The translations under genes were made by a program, and so were the position numbers. Below, one piece after another: positions 33,301-41,075 of a stretch of DNA of 64,000 bases. The notes beneath the pieces are model-generated. The model was given only the letters and a program-made list of their open reading frames with translations, was not told the origin of the DNA and made no database searches. Origin of the DNA: CAIKMD01 sp035552195 (GTDB taxonomy: Bacteria; Pseudomonadota; Alphaproteobacteria; ATCC43930; CGMCC-115725); assembly GCA_035552195.1 (NCBI GenBank), contig DASZLU010000122.1, forward strand, positions 1 to 64,000, given 5' to 3'. The stretch's first letter is position 1; every line of letters starts with the position of its first letter.

Positions 33301-34091
33301 GGATAGACTACCCCGCTCGTCTGGCGCACAAGGAATTGGCCTTTGCGCGCGAGGAAATCGCCGGCGACCGAGGCCAGCGCCTCGGGACGATCGGCATCGA
33401 TTGCATGCGCCGCGTCGTAGACGAACATAATGTGGCAATTCGGCAGCGCCTCGCGAAAGAGATGCGCGCCCTCCGGCGGCGTCACGCGATCGACGGTGCC
33501 GAACAGCACCAGCACGGGAATAGCAACATCGGCCAGCCGCGCTTCGAACGCTGCATCACGCGGCGGTCCCAACAGTCGGCTGGTGAACGCCGCATGCTTT
33601 GCCATGAGTTCACGCGGCGGCGGCGTCAATTTTGGTTGCCGCTCGGGATGGGCATAGAGAAGTTTCAGCCCCTCTTCAGGCGACACATGCGTCGGCACCG
33701 GTCCTTCCTGCATCCGGATCGCCGCTGGCGAGATCAAGACGATAGCATCGAGCGGCTCCGGACGCTGGATCGCCATCCACAGTGCGACCTTCGATCCGAA
33801 GGATGTGCCCATCAGGCTGTAGCGCTCGACCCGCAGCGCCGCGACCGCCGCATTCATGCTGCGCGCGAGATCCTCGGTCGAGGTCGAGCGGCTATTCTCC
33901 GACTTGCCGAAGCCCGGCATCTCGAAAGCGATGACGCGGTAATCCCGCGCCAGAATGTGGTGCGCCGGCGCGAGGCGAAGCCCGCCGCCGCCATGCATGC
34001 AGATCAGGACCGGGCCGCTGCCGCCTTCCAGATACCGGATCCGGAAGCCGTCGGCGTCGATCGTGGCCTCGCGAAAAGATTCACCCGCCAT
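33297..34091 (-). CDS. Alpha/beta hydrolase
   Basis: 264 aa. Oxyanion loop HGGGG near 33-37, nucleophile S97 in GTSFGS, acid in GTVDRVTPPE near 209, histidine in AAHAIDAD near 236, so the full triad is present. This length and layout fit C-C bond hydrolases of meta-cleavage pathways or esterases. It is the first gene of the minus-strand operon hydrolase-LLM-Rieske-MarR-Gfo/Idh and is divergent from a binding-protein gene. Confidence 0.88.
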   Translation of the reverse strand: MAGESFREATIDADGFRIRYLEGGSGPVLICMHGGGGLRLAPAHHILARDYRVIAFEMPGFGKSENSRSTSTEDLARSMNAAVAALRVERYSLMGTSFGSKVALWMAIQRPEPLDAIVLISPAAIRMQEGPVPTHVSPEEGLKLLYAHPERQPKLTPPPRELMAKHAAFTSRLLGPPRDAAFEARLADVAIPVLVLFGTVDRVTPPEGAHLFREALPNCHIMFVYDAAHAIDADRPEALASVAGDFLARKGQFLVRQTSGVVYP

Positions 34092-34159
34092 GGTCTCACA
34101 TCCCTTAGCCTTCGAAGTAATTTAATCGCTGGCAATATGCTTGTCCAGCCAGTCGAATA

Positions 34160-34187
34160 TTGACACTCGCAGACATTGTGGAATAAT
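34160..34187 (+). promoter_or_regulatory. Candidate sigma-70 promoter for the 34227 gene
   Basis: TTGACA at 34160-34165, a 16-base spacer, AATAAT at 34182-34187. The -35 box is a perfect consensus and the -10 matches four of six. The start site would be near 34195, about 32 bases before the ATG. The surrounding 135-base divergent region also has to serve the hydrolase operon and could hold the MarR operator. Confidence 0.5.
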
Positions 34188-34226
34188 TCGCTATCGAACC
34201 AATAAAGATATTCGCGGAGGAAGACG

Positions 34227-35417
34227 ATGCGGGAATCGCGACACGCCCTGGCGCTTGGCGCCGTTCTGGCCGGCATGCTGGGCCTTGTTCCGTCCGCGCG
34301 CGCCGCCGACACGGTCGACATCGACGCCGTGATGCCCTTGACCGGCGGCGGCTCCTTCCTCGGCCAGGGCGAGCAGCAAGCGCTGCAGCTTGCCGAGAAA
34401 GTCGCTAACGCCAATGGCGGCATCGGCGGCAAGCAGGTGCATTTCGTCTTCCACGACGATCAGTCGAGCCCGCAAACCGCGGTGCAACTCACCAACGAGG
34501 TGATGGCCAAGCACCCCTCGGTGCTGCTCGGCTCGTCGATCGTCGCGATGTGCAGCGCCATGGGCCCGCTCGTGCAGGCGAGCGGCCCGGTCGATTATTG
34601 CTTCTCGCCCGGCATCCATCCCGACAAGGGCAGCTATGTCTTCACCTCGAGCGTTTCGACGCTCGATCTCGCCGCCGCCGCGATCCGCTATTTCCGCATG
34701 AAGGGCTGGACCAAGGTCGCACTGATGTTCTCGACCGACGCGTCGGGCCAGGACGCGGAAAAAGGCATCAAATCCGTGCTCGATGCGCCCGAGAATAAAG
34801 CGATGAGCATCGTCACCACGGCGCATTTCAATCCGCAGGACGTCAATGTCTCGGCGCAGATCGAGCAAGTGAAGGCCGCCAACCCACAAGCCTTCATCGC
34901 CTGGAGCACCGGCGCACCGATCGCCACGATTTTTCGGGCCATGCTGCAAGCCGGGCTCGACGTGCCAACCGCGACCACCGACGGCAACATGACCCGCGCG
35001 CAGATGAAGCAATACGAAGCCTTCCTGCCCAAGCAGCTCTATTTCCCGGCCGCCGAATGGGTCGTCGCCAACGATCCGAAATTCCCGATGGAGGCCGCCG
35101 TTTCTGACAAGCAGAAGGCTTTTTACGGCGCCTTCAAGGACGCGGGCGCCCAGGTCGATATCGCCTCCGAGCTCGCCTGGGACCCTGCGCTGATCCTGAT
35201 CGACGCGCTCAAGAAGCTCGGCCCGGACGCGACCGCACCGAAGATCCGTGATGAGATCGCCGGACTCAAGACTTACGCCGGCGTCAACGGCGTCTATGAT
35301 TTCGAGAAGGTGCCGCAGCGCGGCCTCGGCGTCGACAACGCCGTGGTGACGCGCTGGAGCACCGACAGCAAGAACTGGCAGGTCGTCAGCAAAGCGACGG
35401 GCGTGCCGCTGCCGTAA
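34227..35417 (+). CDS. Branched-chain amino acid-type ABC substrate-binding protein
   Basis: 396 aa periplasmic binding protein of the LivJ/Peripla_BP_6 type. Signal peptide at residues 1-26 (PSARAADT). The mature start has VDIDAVMPLTGGGSFLGQGE and GGIGGKQVHFVFHDDQSSPQ, typical of proteins that bind amino acids, amides or aromatic acids. GGAGGAAG precedes the ATG. It heads a plus-strand set with two HAAO-like cupins and a Rieske ferredoxin, divergent from the hydrolase operon. No permease genes follow, so it must use a transporter encoded elsewhere. Confidence 0.88.
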   Translation: MRESRHALALGAVLAGMLGLVPSARAADTVDIDAVMPLTGGGSFLGQGEQQALQLAEKVANANGGIGGKQVHFVFHDDQSSPQTAVQLTNEVMAKHPSVLLGSSIVAMCSAMGPLVQASGPVDYCFSPGIHPDKGSYVFTSSVSTLDLAAAAIRYFRMKGWTKVALMFSTDASGQDAEKGIKSVLDAPENKAMSIVTTAHFNPQDVNVSAQIEQVKAANPQAFIAWSTGAPIATIFRAMLQAGLDVPTATTDGNMTRAQMKQYEAFLPKQLYFPAAEWVVANDPKFPMEAAVSDKQKAFYGAFKDAGAQVDIASELAWDPALILIDALKKLGPDATAPKIRDEIAGLKTYAGVNGVYDFEKVPQRGLGVDNAVVTRWSTDSKNWQVVSKATGVPLP

Positions 35418-35473
35418 TTGACACCGCAAAATCGCCGACGCAGGCTCACACCATTGGGGCAGGAGCGCGAATC

Positions 35474-36139
35474 ATGATGTACGCCGATGTTTACGTCGAC
35501 GAACCGTTGGACAAGATCGTCGATGACTGGGACTTTCTGAACGAGAAGGTGCTGCCCAAATTCCTCGGCTTTCGTCCGGTCGGCGACGGCGTCTACGGCA
35601 TGCGCCAAATCCTGCCCGAGGCGCCGCAAACCGTCGAACAACAGCAACAGTCCGGTACGGGACCGATCATCGCGGCCAAACACCGCCGCCATTGGGAGAT
35701 CGGCCCCAAAGGCATCGTCCAGGTACCGCGCACGCCCCTCGTCGCCCATGTCATGCTCGCCGGCACGCCGCACCATACCGAGCATGTCTACGGCTACTGG
35801 CATATCAACGACATGGACGAGATCACGATCGACATACCGCCGGCCGCCGACCGGCCGGGCTACGTCGTTCTCATGCAAGGCCATCCGAAAGGCAACGAGG
35901 CCGATCGCATGGCGTGGTACTGCGAAGAATGCACCGAGCTCGTCCATATGACCGAGTTCGTGACCGGGACGCTCGGCTTCAAGGAATTCTGGACGTGGGA
36001 GCGCAGCACGGTGCGCGCCTATAACGCCGATCCCAAGTTGCGGACGTGCTGGAACTGCGGCCATGTGAACCCTGTCGGCTATCTCGCCCTCGCCACCCAG
36101 GACACACCCGAAGAACGGGAAGCGCGCCTGCGATGGTAG
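35474..36139 (+). CDS. Cupin related to 3-hydroxyanthranilate 3,4-dioxygenase, intact copy
   Basis: 221 aa. The C-terminus has the paired cysteine knuckles of bacterial 3-hydroxyanthranilate dioxygenase: WYCEECTELVH (C150, C153) and RTCWNCGHVNP (C192, C195), the rubredoxin-like iron site. The cupin core has GTPHHTEHVYGYWH and DMDEITIDIP, giving candidate metal ligands among H100, H101, H104, H110 and E116. The true enzyme differs in parts, so the substrate is open; a ring-cleavage role beside Rieske and flavin oxygenases is plausible. It overlaps the next gene by seven bases. Confidence 0.6.
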   Translation: MMYADVYVDEPLDKIVDDWDFLNEKVLPKFLGFRPVGDGVYGMRQILPEAPQTVEQQQQSGTGPIIAAKHRRHWEIGPKGIVQVPRTPLVAHVMLAGTPHHTEHVYGYWHINDMDEITIDIPPAADRPGYVVLMQGHPKGNEADRMAWYCEECTELVHMTEFVTGTLGFKEFWTWERSTVRAYNADPKLRTCWNCGHVNPVGYLALATQDTPEEREARLRW

Positions 36140-36711
36140 CCGCCGATCCGACGCTCTCTTTCGACGTCGACGTCACTTCCGGCGATGGGCGCTGGGTCCG
36201 GCAGGGCAACCACGCGATCTGGTCGGGGCGGCGCGAGGCAAACCAGCCGCCCTATGTCCTCCACGAATGGACCGAGCGCGGCGTCCGTCCCTTTCCCCGC
36301 CGCGACGACAACGCGCATATGCGCCGGGTACCGGCCGGCACGCCTTATCATATCTCGAGCCTGTTCGGCTTTTGGATCGTCAACGATGTCGACGCGTTGC
36401 TGCTCAGCGCCAAGCGCGACGAGACCGACTACTACATGCTCGTGGTTGGCGGGCGCACCGATGGCCTGCGCGAGGCGACCAGCTTGTTCGTATGCCCGAA
36501 ATGCGCCGCGCGTTTCGGCGAGGCGCGCTTTGCGGAACTGCAAGCGGGCTATGAACGCTTCATCGACGCCGCCTTGAAGCGGGTACGCGACTTCAACGCC
36601 GATGTTTCACTGCGCGCGTGTCCCAAATGCGGCGCGATCCATCCGCCGATTTACGGCTTTCACGCAGAAGCCGATACGCAAGAAGAACGCGCCGCGCGCG
36701 TGGCCGGCTGA
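36133..36711 (+). CDS. HAAO-like cupin paralogue lacking likely metal ligands
   Basis: 192 aa from the ATG at 36133. It aligns with the preceding protein: GTPYHISSLFGFWIVNDVDA matches GTPHHTEHVYGYWHINDMDE. Four cysteines are kept (C121, C124, C163, C166). The residues matching H100, E103, H104, H110 and E116 of the first copy are Y, S, S, I and A, so the second copy probably cannot hold the cupin metal. It may be a structural or regulatory partner of the first copy, as expected if they form a heteromer. The seven-base overlap supports co-translation. Confidence 0.55.
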   Translation: MVAADPTLSFDVDVTSGDGRWVRQGNHAIWSGRREANQPPYVLHEWTERGVRPFPRRDDNAHMRRVPAGTPYHISSLFGFWIVNDVDALLLSAKRDETDYYMLVVGGRTDGLREATSLFVCPKCAARFGEARFAELQAGYERFIDAALKRVRDFNADVSLRACPKCGAIHPPIYGFHAEADTQEERAARVAG

Positions 36712-36716
36712 TCGCC

Positions 36717-37037
36717 ATGACAACCACTCCAGTCTGCATGACCAGCGATATCGCTGACGGCGCGATCTTCTGCAAACGTGTCGGTGGCATCGGCGAGATC
36801 GCGGTAGCGCGCCTCAGCAACGGCAGCGGCTATGTCGCCTTCGAGCCGCGTTGCCCGCATGCGCTTGGGCCCCTCGCCGAGGGCAAGCGCCGCGGCGATG
36901 TTATCGTCTGTCCGTGGCATTTCTTTCCCTTCGATCTGAATACGGGCAAGTTGCCCGGCACAACCAGCATTCTCGAACTACGCCGTTATTCCGTGACGGT
37001 CAAAGACGACCAGATCTTCATCGAGATCGATTCATAA
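36717..37037 (+). CDS. Rieske [2Fe-2S] ferredoxin
   Basis: 106 aa. Cluster ligands CPH (C46, H48) and CPWH (C65, H68) with the usual 15-residue spacing. The overall length and beta-rich layout match small Rieske ferredoxins that pass electrons to aromatic oxygenases, or NirD-like proteins. The ATG lies five bases after the second cupin stop. It may serve the Rieske oxygenase encoded at 30897-32192, which lacks a ferredoxin in its own operon. Confidence 0.88.
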   Translation: MTTTPVCMTSDIADGAIFCKRVGGIGEIAVARLSNGSGYVAFEPRCPHALGPLAEGKRRGDVIVCPWHFFPFDLNTGKLPGTTSILELRRYSVTVKDDQIFIEIDS

Positions 37038-37054
37038 AATAGAAGGGCAGCGCG

Positions 37055-37093
37055 ATGAGCGACAACAAGCCCTCGGATGAGGCCCGCGCGTGA
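37055..37093 (+). pseudogene. Possible gene-start remnant at the operon end
   Basis: An ATG with AGAAGGGC upstream opens a frame of only 12 codons (MSDNKPSDEARA, then TGA). It sits where the next gene of the cupin/ferredoxin operon would begin, directly before the flagellar block. A second short frame overlaps its stop (GTGACG). It looks like the leftover 5' end of a deleted gene, but chance cannot be excluded. Confidence 0.3.
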
Positions 37094-37129
37094 CGACGAG
37101 AGTCTTCGATTAGGTTTTATCGATCGCCG

Positions 37130-40100
37130 TCAATTGACGGCGGCGTTGAGGCCGTCGCTGGCGAGCCGCTTGCGGTAAGCGGCCATGAAGCTCTGCAGAT
37201 TGCCGATCTCGGCGATGCGCGAGGCCATATCGGCGGCATTGCCGCCACCGGCGACGCCGGCATTCGAGTCCTCGGTGATAAGGCTGAAGGCTTGCGCCGT
37301 CTGCGTCCCGGCAATCGCCGGGGTCCAATCGGCGCGCAACTGCTCGAGGCCAGCCTGGTCGCCGGCGAGGGTCAACGCCGAAGCCCAGGCGAGCAGAAGA
37401 CGCGAGAGATCGACACCGAGCGGCCCCTGCGCGGGCGGCGCACCGGCAAGCTCGCCGAACACCTTGGCCGCGTTCTTCCAATCCTGCTGGTGCCAATAGA
37501 TGTCGGCGCGCAGCCGCGCGGCATCGACGCTGTTGTCCTCCTGCAGCAGCGCAAGCGCATCGGGAACCTTGTTCAGATCGGTCAACGCCCGCGCCCGCAA
37601 CTCCTGGCGCTGGCGCGCGAGATCGGCGGGGGCGTCGCTGCCGACATCGATATCGAGTGCGGCGATCGCGGCATCGGGCTGGCGGTTGATGAGACGGAGC
37701 AGCGCCAGCTGGGTCGCGCCGCGCGCCTTGTCGTGACCGCTCAGATGGTTCTTCACCTGATCGTCGAGCAACGACGAAGCCTGGTCGAGCAGATCGACCG
37801 ACACCAGGCGATCGATCAGTTTGCGCACGATCTGGTCGTGGCGATCGCCCGCTGGCTCGAGATCCTGATATTGGGTGTAGAGCGCGAGCGCCTTCACCGG
37901 CGGTACATCGTCCGAATTCTTGCCGAGATAGAGATTGGCGAAAGCGTCACCCGCTTCCTTGGCGACATCCTTCGAGGCCGGATAATCCGGGAAATAGATC
38001 GCCGCCTCGTGTAGCGCCTCGATACCGTCGTCGATTTGGCCTTCGGCAATTTGCAATTCGCCGAGCTGGCGCAGCAGCGTGAATTCGAACGCATCGCCGC
38101 GCCATGAAAAGCGCAGCGCGTCGAGCGCGTTGATCGTGTCGAGACGGCTGACTTGCTTGTTGGCATAGAGCGCCATCGCCCGGCCATAGAGCGCCCGGGC
38201 CCGCGCCTTGCGATCGCCCGATGCGGCGACCTTGATCCATTCCTCGAGCGCCGGCTCGAGCTGGCCCATCGCCTGCTCGCGGCGGCCGGACAGATATTGC
38301 GCCATAGCCTGGTCGCTCGGCATCGGCGAGTCCTTGAGCACGGTGTCGAGCAACGGACCGGCCGCCGAGCTGCGATCGGTTTCGATCATCGCTTCCGCCG
38401 CAGCCAGCGCGAAGCGATCCCGCAGCGCTTTCGGATAATTCGCGATGACGCCGATGCTGCCGGTGAACTCGCGCGCGGCGTTGTTCCAATCGGCCATGTC
38501 GGCGTCGAGGGCGCCTCGCCACAGCGCAACTTCCGGCTCGTTATCGAAGGTTGCGATATTGAGTTGCTTCTTGGCGCAATCGCGGTCGTCGTCGAGGTAG
38601 CATGCGGCGCCTTTCAGCGCCTGGACGCCGCGATCGGCAAACGAGACCGGATCGTCTTTCTCGATCTGGGCGAGGACGCCGAGCGTCTCGGCGCCGAAGA
38701 GATGCGCGAAATAGAACCGCGCAAGGTCGAGCCGCGGCACGGTGCGCGCCGGCGGCGGCGCATCGGCCGCTGCGCGCTCGAGCTTGACGCGGCGCTGGAT
38801 GAAGCTGTCGCTATCGGGGCCAAGCCAGGCGGCGAAATCGAACAGGCGATGAAGATCCGCCGGCCCACCGCCCAGCAACCGGTCGCGGCGGTCGGAGAGC
38901 GCCAGGCCATGCGGCCGCGTAATCTGCACCGTTTCCGTATCAGGCAGGACGACGAGATCGTCGGTGTTCGGGCGAATGACGATGCCTTGCACGCTTTCGA
39001 GCAAGCGGAAATCGACAAAGCCGCGCGCGGCATCGATGCCGCGGCCGAGTTCGCCGACGGGCACGACAATCATCGTGTCGCCCAGCACCGGATCCTTGAC
39101 CGAGATCGGCGCCATCGCTTGATGCACCTTCAACTGAACCGAAGGCACGGCCGCTTCGGGCCTCGGCTCGACGCCGATCGGCGCTTCCGGTGTCGGAGCA
39201 ACGCGCTTGAGATCGACGAGCCAGGAATTGCCCGAGCGGCGAACGCTGGGATTGAGGCCATCGGCGACGACGATGCGCAGCGCCGTCCCCGTCACCGCCG
39301 GAACCGCGTCGATTGCGGCCAGCACGCCTTTGCTCTGGGCACGGAAACTATCGAGATCGAGCTTGGTCGAGCCGGCGAAGACAAGCCATAGCGCGCTGCC
39401 GCGGCGATAGACGGCGGCCGCGGTCGGCGTCGGCCAATCGAAGCGCAGGCTGGTCAGATCGCCTTGCGTGATGAATTGCGGCACGAGCGTACCAGCGGGC
39501 ACACTCTGGGCCGGTGCCGAAGCCGGGACGATTGCCGGCGATTTGGTCTGCGCCGGAGCGATGCTGGCGATAACCGCTTCACCGGCCTTGGGATTGATGT
39601 CGCTGTTTGCGACGCCAGCCGGCGGAACGATCTGCGGCGCAGTGTCCTCCGAAGCTCCCAACGTCGCGAGTTGCTCCGGCTCCGGTTTCGCGGGCGGGGC
39701 TTCAGCGATTTCAGTCTTGGGCAGCGGCGCTTTGCTGAGCTTGCCCTTGGCGAGCATTTGGGCGTCTGCCTTGCTCGACAGCGTTTCGCTCTTCTGCACG
39801 AGATCGATCGCGACAATATTGTGATCGAGCGTCTCGGTCTTCAGCTCGACCGGACGGATCAGCTTCGCCGTGATCGTCGTGCCATCGGCTGATTGCGAGG
39901 CGCTACCGACATAATGGCCGAGATTGCGATTGACGATATTGAGCTGACCGCTGAAGGGTCGCGCAAAATGAATGACGAGGGTCTGGCCTTCGAGCTTCGC
40001 CTGGTAGGTGACCGGCGTCGGCCACTGAACGACGATGCGGCCATAACCGTCATGCTCGCCGACCCGCAGCTCGACCTTGTCTGCAGCCTGGGCCGGTATG

Positions 40101-40150
40101 GCAAACGCGGCAAGAGCGGCAGCAGTGAAGAACGCGGCGGCGCGTTTCAT
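37130..40150 (-). CDS. Large exported AMIN/TPR protein of the flagellar motor operon
   Basis: 1006 aa. Signal peptide at 1-22 (IPAQAADK). Two similar beta-domains of AMIN style follow, about 23-120 (RIVVQWPTPVTYQAKLEGQT) and about 225-315 (SLRFDWPTPTAAAVYRRGSA), separated by a Pro/Ala-rich linker. From about 450 to the end it is alpha-helical with many TPR-like repeats (for example ARALYGRAMALYANKQ and LGELQIAEGQIDDGIEAL). It is the last gene after fliL, fliM, a DUF6468-type gene and a MotE-like gene. AMIN domains bind peptidoglycan or the outer membrane, so it should be periplasmic and may be a motor scaffold. Exact role unknown. Confidence 0.8.
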   Translation of the reverse strand: MKRAAAFFTAAALAAFAIPAQAADKVELRVGEHDGYGRIVVQWPTPVTYQAKLEGQTLVIHFARPFSGQLNIVNRNLGHYVGSASQSADGTTITAKLIRPVELKTETLDHNIVAIDLVQKSETLSSKADAQMLAKGKLSKAPLPKTEIAEAPPAKPEPEQLATLGASEDTAPQIVPPAGVANSDINPKAGEAVIASIAPAQTKSPAIVPASAPAQSVPAGTLVPQFITQGDLTSLRFDWPTPTAAAVYRRGSALWLVFAGSTKLDLDSFRAQSKGVLAAIDAVPAVTGTALRIVVADGLNPSVRRSGNSWLVDLKRVAPTPEAPIGVEPRPEAAVPSVQLKVHQAMAPISVKDPVLGDTMIVVPVGELGRGIDAARGFVDFRLLESVQGIVIRPNTDDLVVLPDTETVQITRPHGLALSDRRDRLLGGGPADLHRLFDFAAWLGPDSDSFIQRRVKLERAAADAPPPARTVPRLDLARFYFAHLFGAETLGVLAQIEKDDPVSFADRGVQALKGAACYLDDDRDCAKKQLNIATFDNEPEVALWRGALDADMADWNNAAREFTGSIGVIANYPKALRDRFALAAAEAMIETDRSSAAGPLLDTVLKDSPMPSDQAMAQYLSGRREQAMGQLEPALEEWIKVAASGDRKARARALYGRAMALYANKQVSRLDTINALDALRFSWRGDAFEFTLLRQLGELQIAEGQIDDGIEALHEAAIYFPDYPASKDVAKEAGDAFANLYLGKNSDDVPPVKALALYTQYQDLEPAGDRHDQIVRKLIDRLVSVDLLDQASSLLDDQVKNHLSGHDKARGATQLALLRLINRQPDAAIAALDIDVGSDAPADLARQRQELRARALTDLNKVPDALALLQEDNSVDAARLRADIYWHQQDWKNAAKVFGELAGAPPAQGPLGVDLSRLLLAWASALTLAGDQAGLEQLRADWTPAIAGTQTAQAFSLITEDSNAGVAGGGNAADMASRIAEIGNLQSFMAAYRKRLASDGLNAAVN

Positions 40151-40159
40151 CGTCGGCCT

Positions 40160-41065
40160 TTAGGGCTTCGCTGGAATAGCGGCGGGCGCCGCCGGCAGCG
40201 GGTTCTGGCGCTGCGCCATGGCGGTGGTGATGGCTTGCGCCTTCGTCGGGTCCATCGCCGCGAGGATCGGCGCGGTCTTCGCCTCTTTCATGTGGCTCAG
40301 CATCTGCAACAGGATCGGCATGTCGAGCTGGCTGAGGATCTGGGCCGCATCGGCCGGCTTCATCGTTTCGTAAATCTTGACCAGGCTCTGGGTGCGCGCG
40401 TCATCGGCGGCGTTCTCTTTGTCGACCGTCACCTGAATGCTCTTCTGCAGCGCTTCGAGCTTCGCGATCTTGTCGTCGATCCGCTTTTCCGTCGCTTGCA
40501 ACACGACTTGCTGCTGATCGAGCTCGCTGGCGCGCTGATCGATCTGGGTGCGGCGGGCTGACAATTGCTGCAACACTTCGATCTCGGCCGGGCTGAGCAG
40601 CAGCGGATCTTTCATCGGCGCGTGTCCCACCGGCTTATCGCCCGCCGCCTTATCGGCGCCGGCCTTATCGCCATTCGGAGCGCCCGTCTTATCGGCGGGC
40701 GAGGCTTCGGCGACTTGCATCGGCTTACCGCCTCCGGCAGCCGGCGCGGAAGCTTGTTGCGCGGGCGCTTTCGGCGCGGCCGCTTGTTGCTGTTGCAGAA
40801 CCGCGGCCTGCTGCGGCGGCGCGTTCGGCGTGGCGGGTTTCGCGGCGTTGTTGTTTTCCGCGCTGCCGGCCGTCGGCGAGATGCTCGGCAGCTTGGCGGC
40901 GTTGGCGAGGCTCGTCAGATCGATCGGGGCGCTCGTCGCCTGGGCCGCCGATGTCGCGGCTGCCTGGGCATGGCTGCCGACCGCGAAAATATCACTCACC
41001 TTGAGGCCGAGCAGAACCGTCGCCGCCAGGATGACCGATGGGATAAGACGCGGGCGTAAATTCAC
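40160..41065 (-). CDS. MotE-like protein (coiled coil plus MgtE_N-like domain)
   Basis: 301 aa from a GTG at 41065. One N-terminal hydrophobic segment (about 9-30), a long Ala/Pro/Gln linker (about 35-160), a coiled coil (about 170-225, ASELDQQQVVLQATEKRIDD), and an MgtE_N-like helical end (LVKIYETMKPADAAQILSQL). This matches the MotE family; in rhizobia MotE is a periplasmic chaperone for motor protein MotC. It lies ten bases after the DUF6468-type gene and ten before the AMIN/TPR gene, as expected for motor assembly factors. Confidence 0.75.
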   Translation of the reverse strand: MNLRPRLIPSVILAATVLLGLKVSDIFAVGSHAQAAATSAAQATSAPIDLTSLANAAKLPSISPTAGSAENNNAAKPATPNAPPQQAAVLQQQQAAAPKAPAQQASAPAAGGGKPMQVAEASPADKTGAPNGDKAGADKAAGDKPVGHAPMKDPLLLSPAEIEVLQQLSARRTQIDQRASELDQQQVVLQATEKRIDDKIAKLEALQKSIQVTVDKENAADDARTQSLVKIYETMKPADAAQILSQLDMPILLQMLSHMKEAKTAPILAAMDPTKAQAITTAMAQRQNPLPAAPAAIPAKP

Positions 41066-41075
41066 TTAGGCGCTC

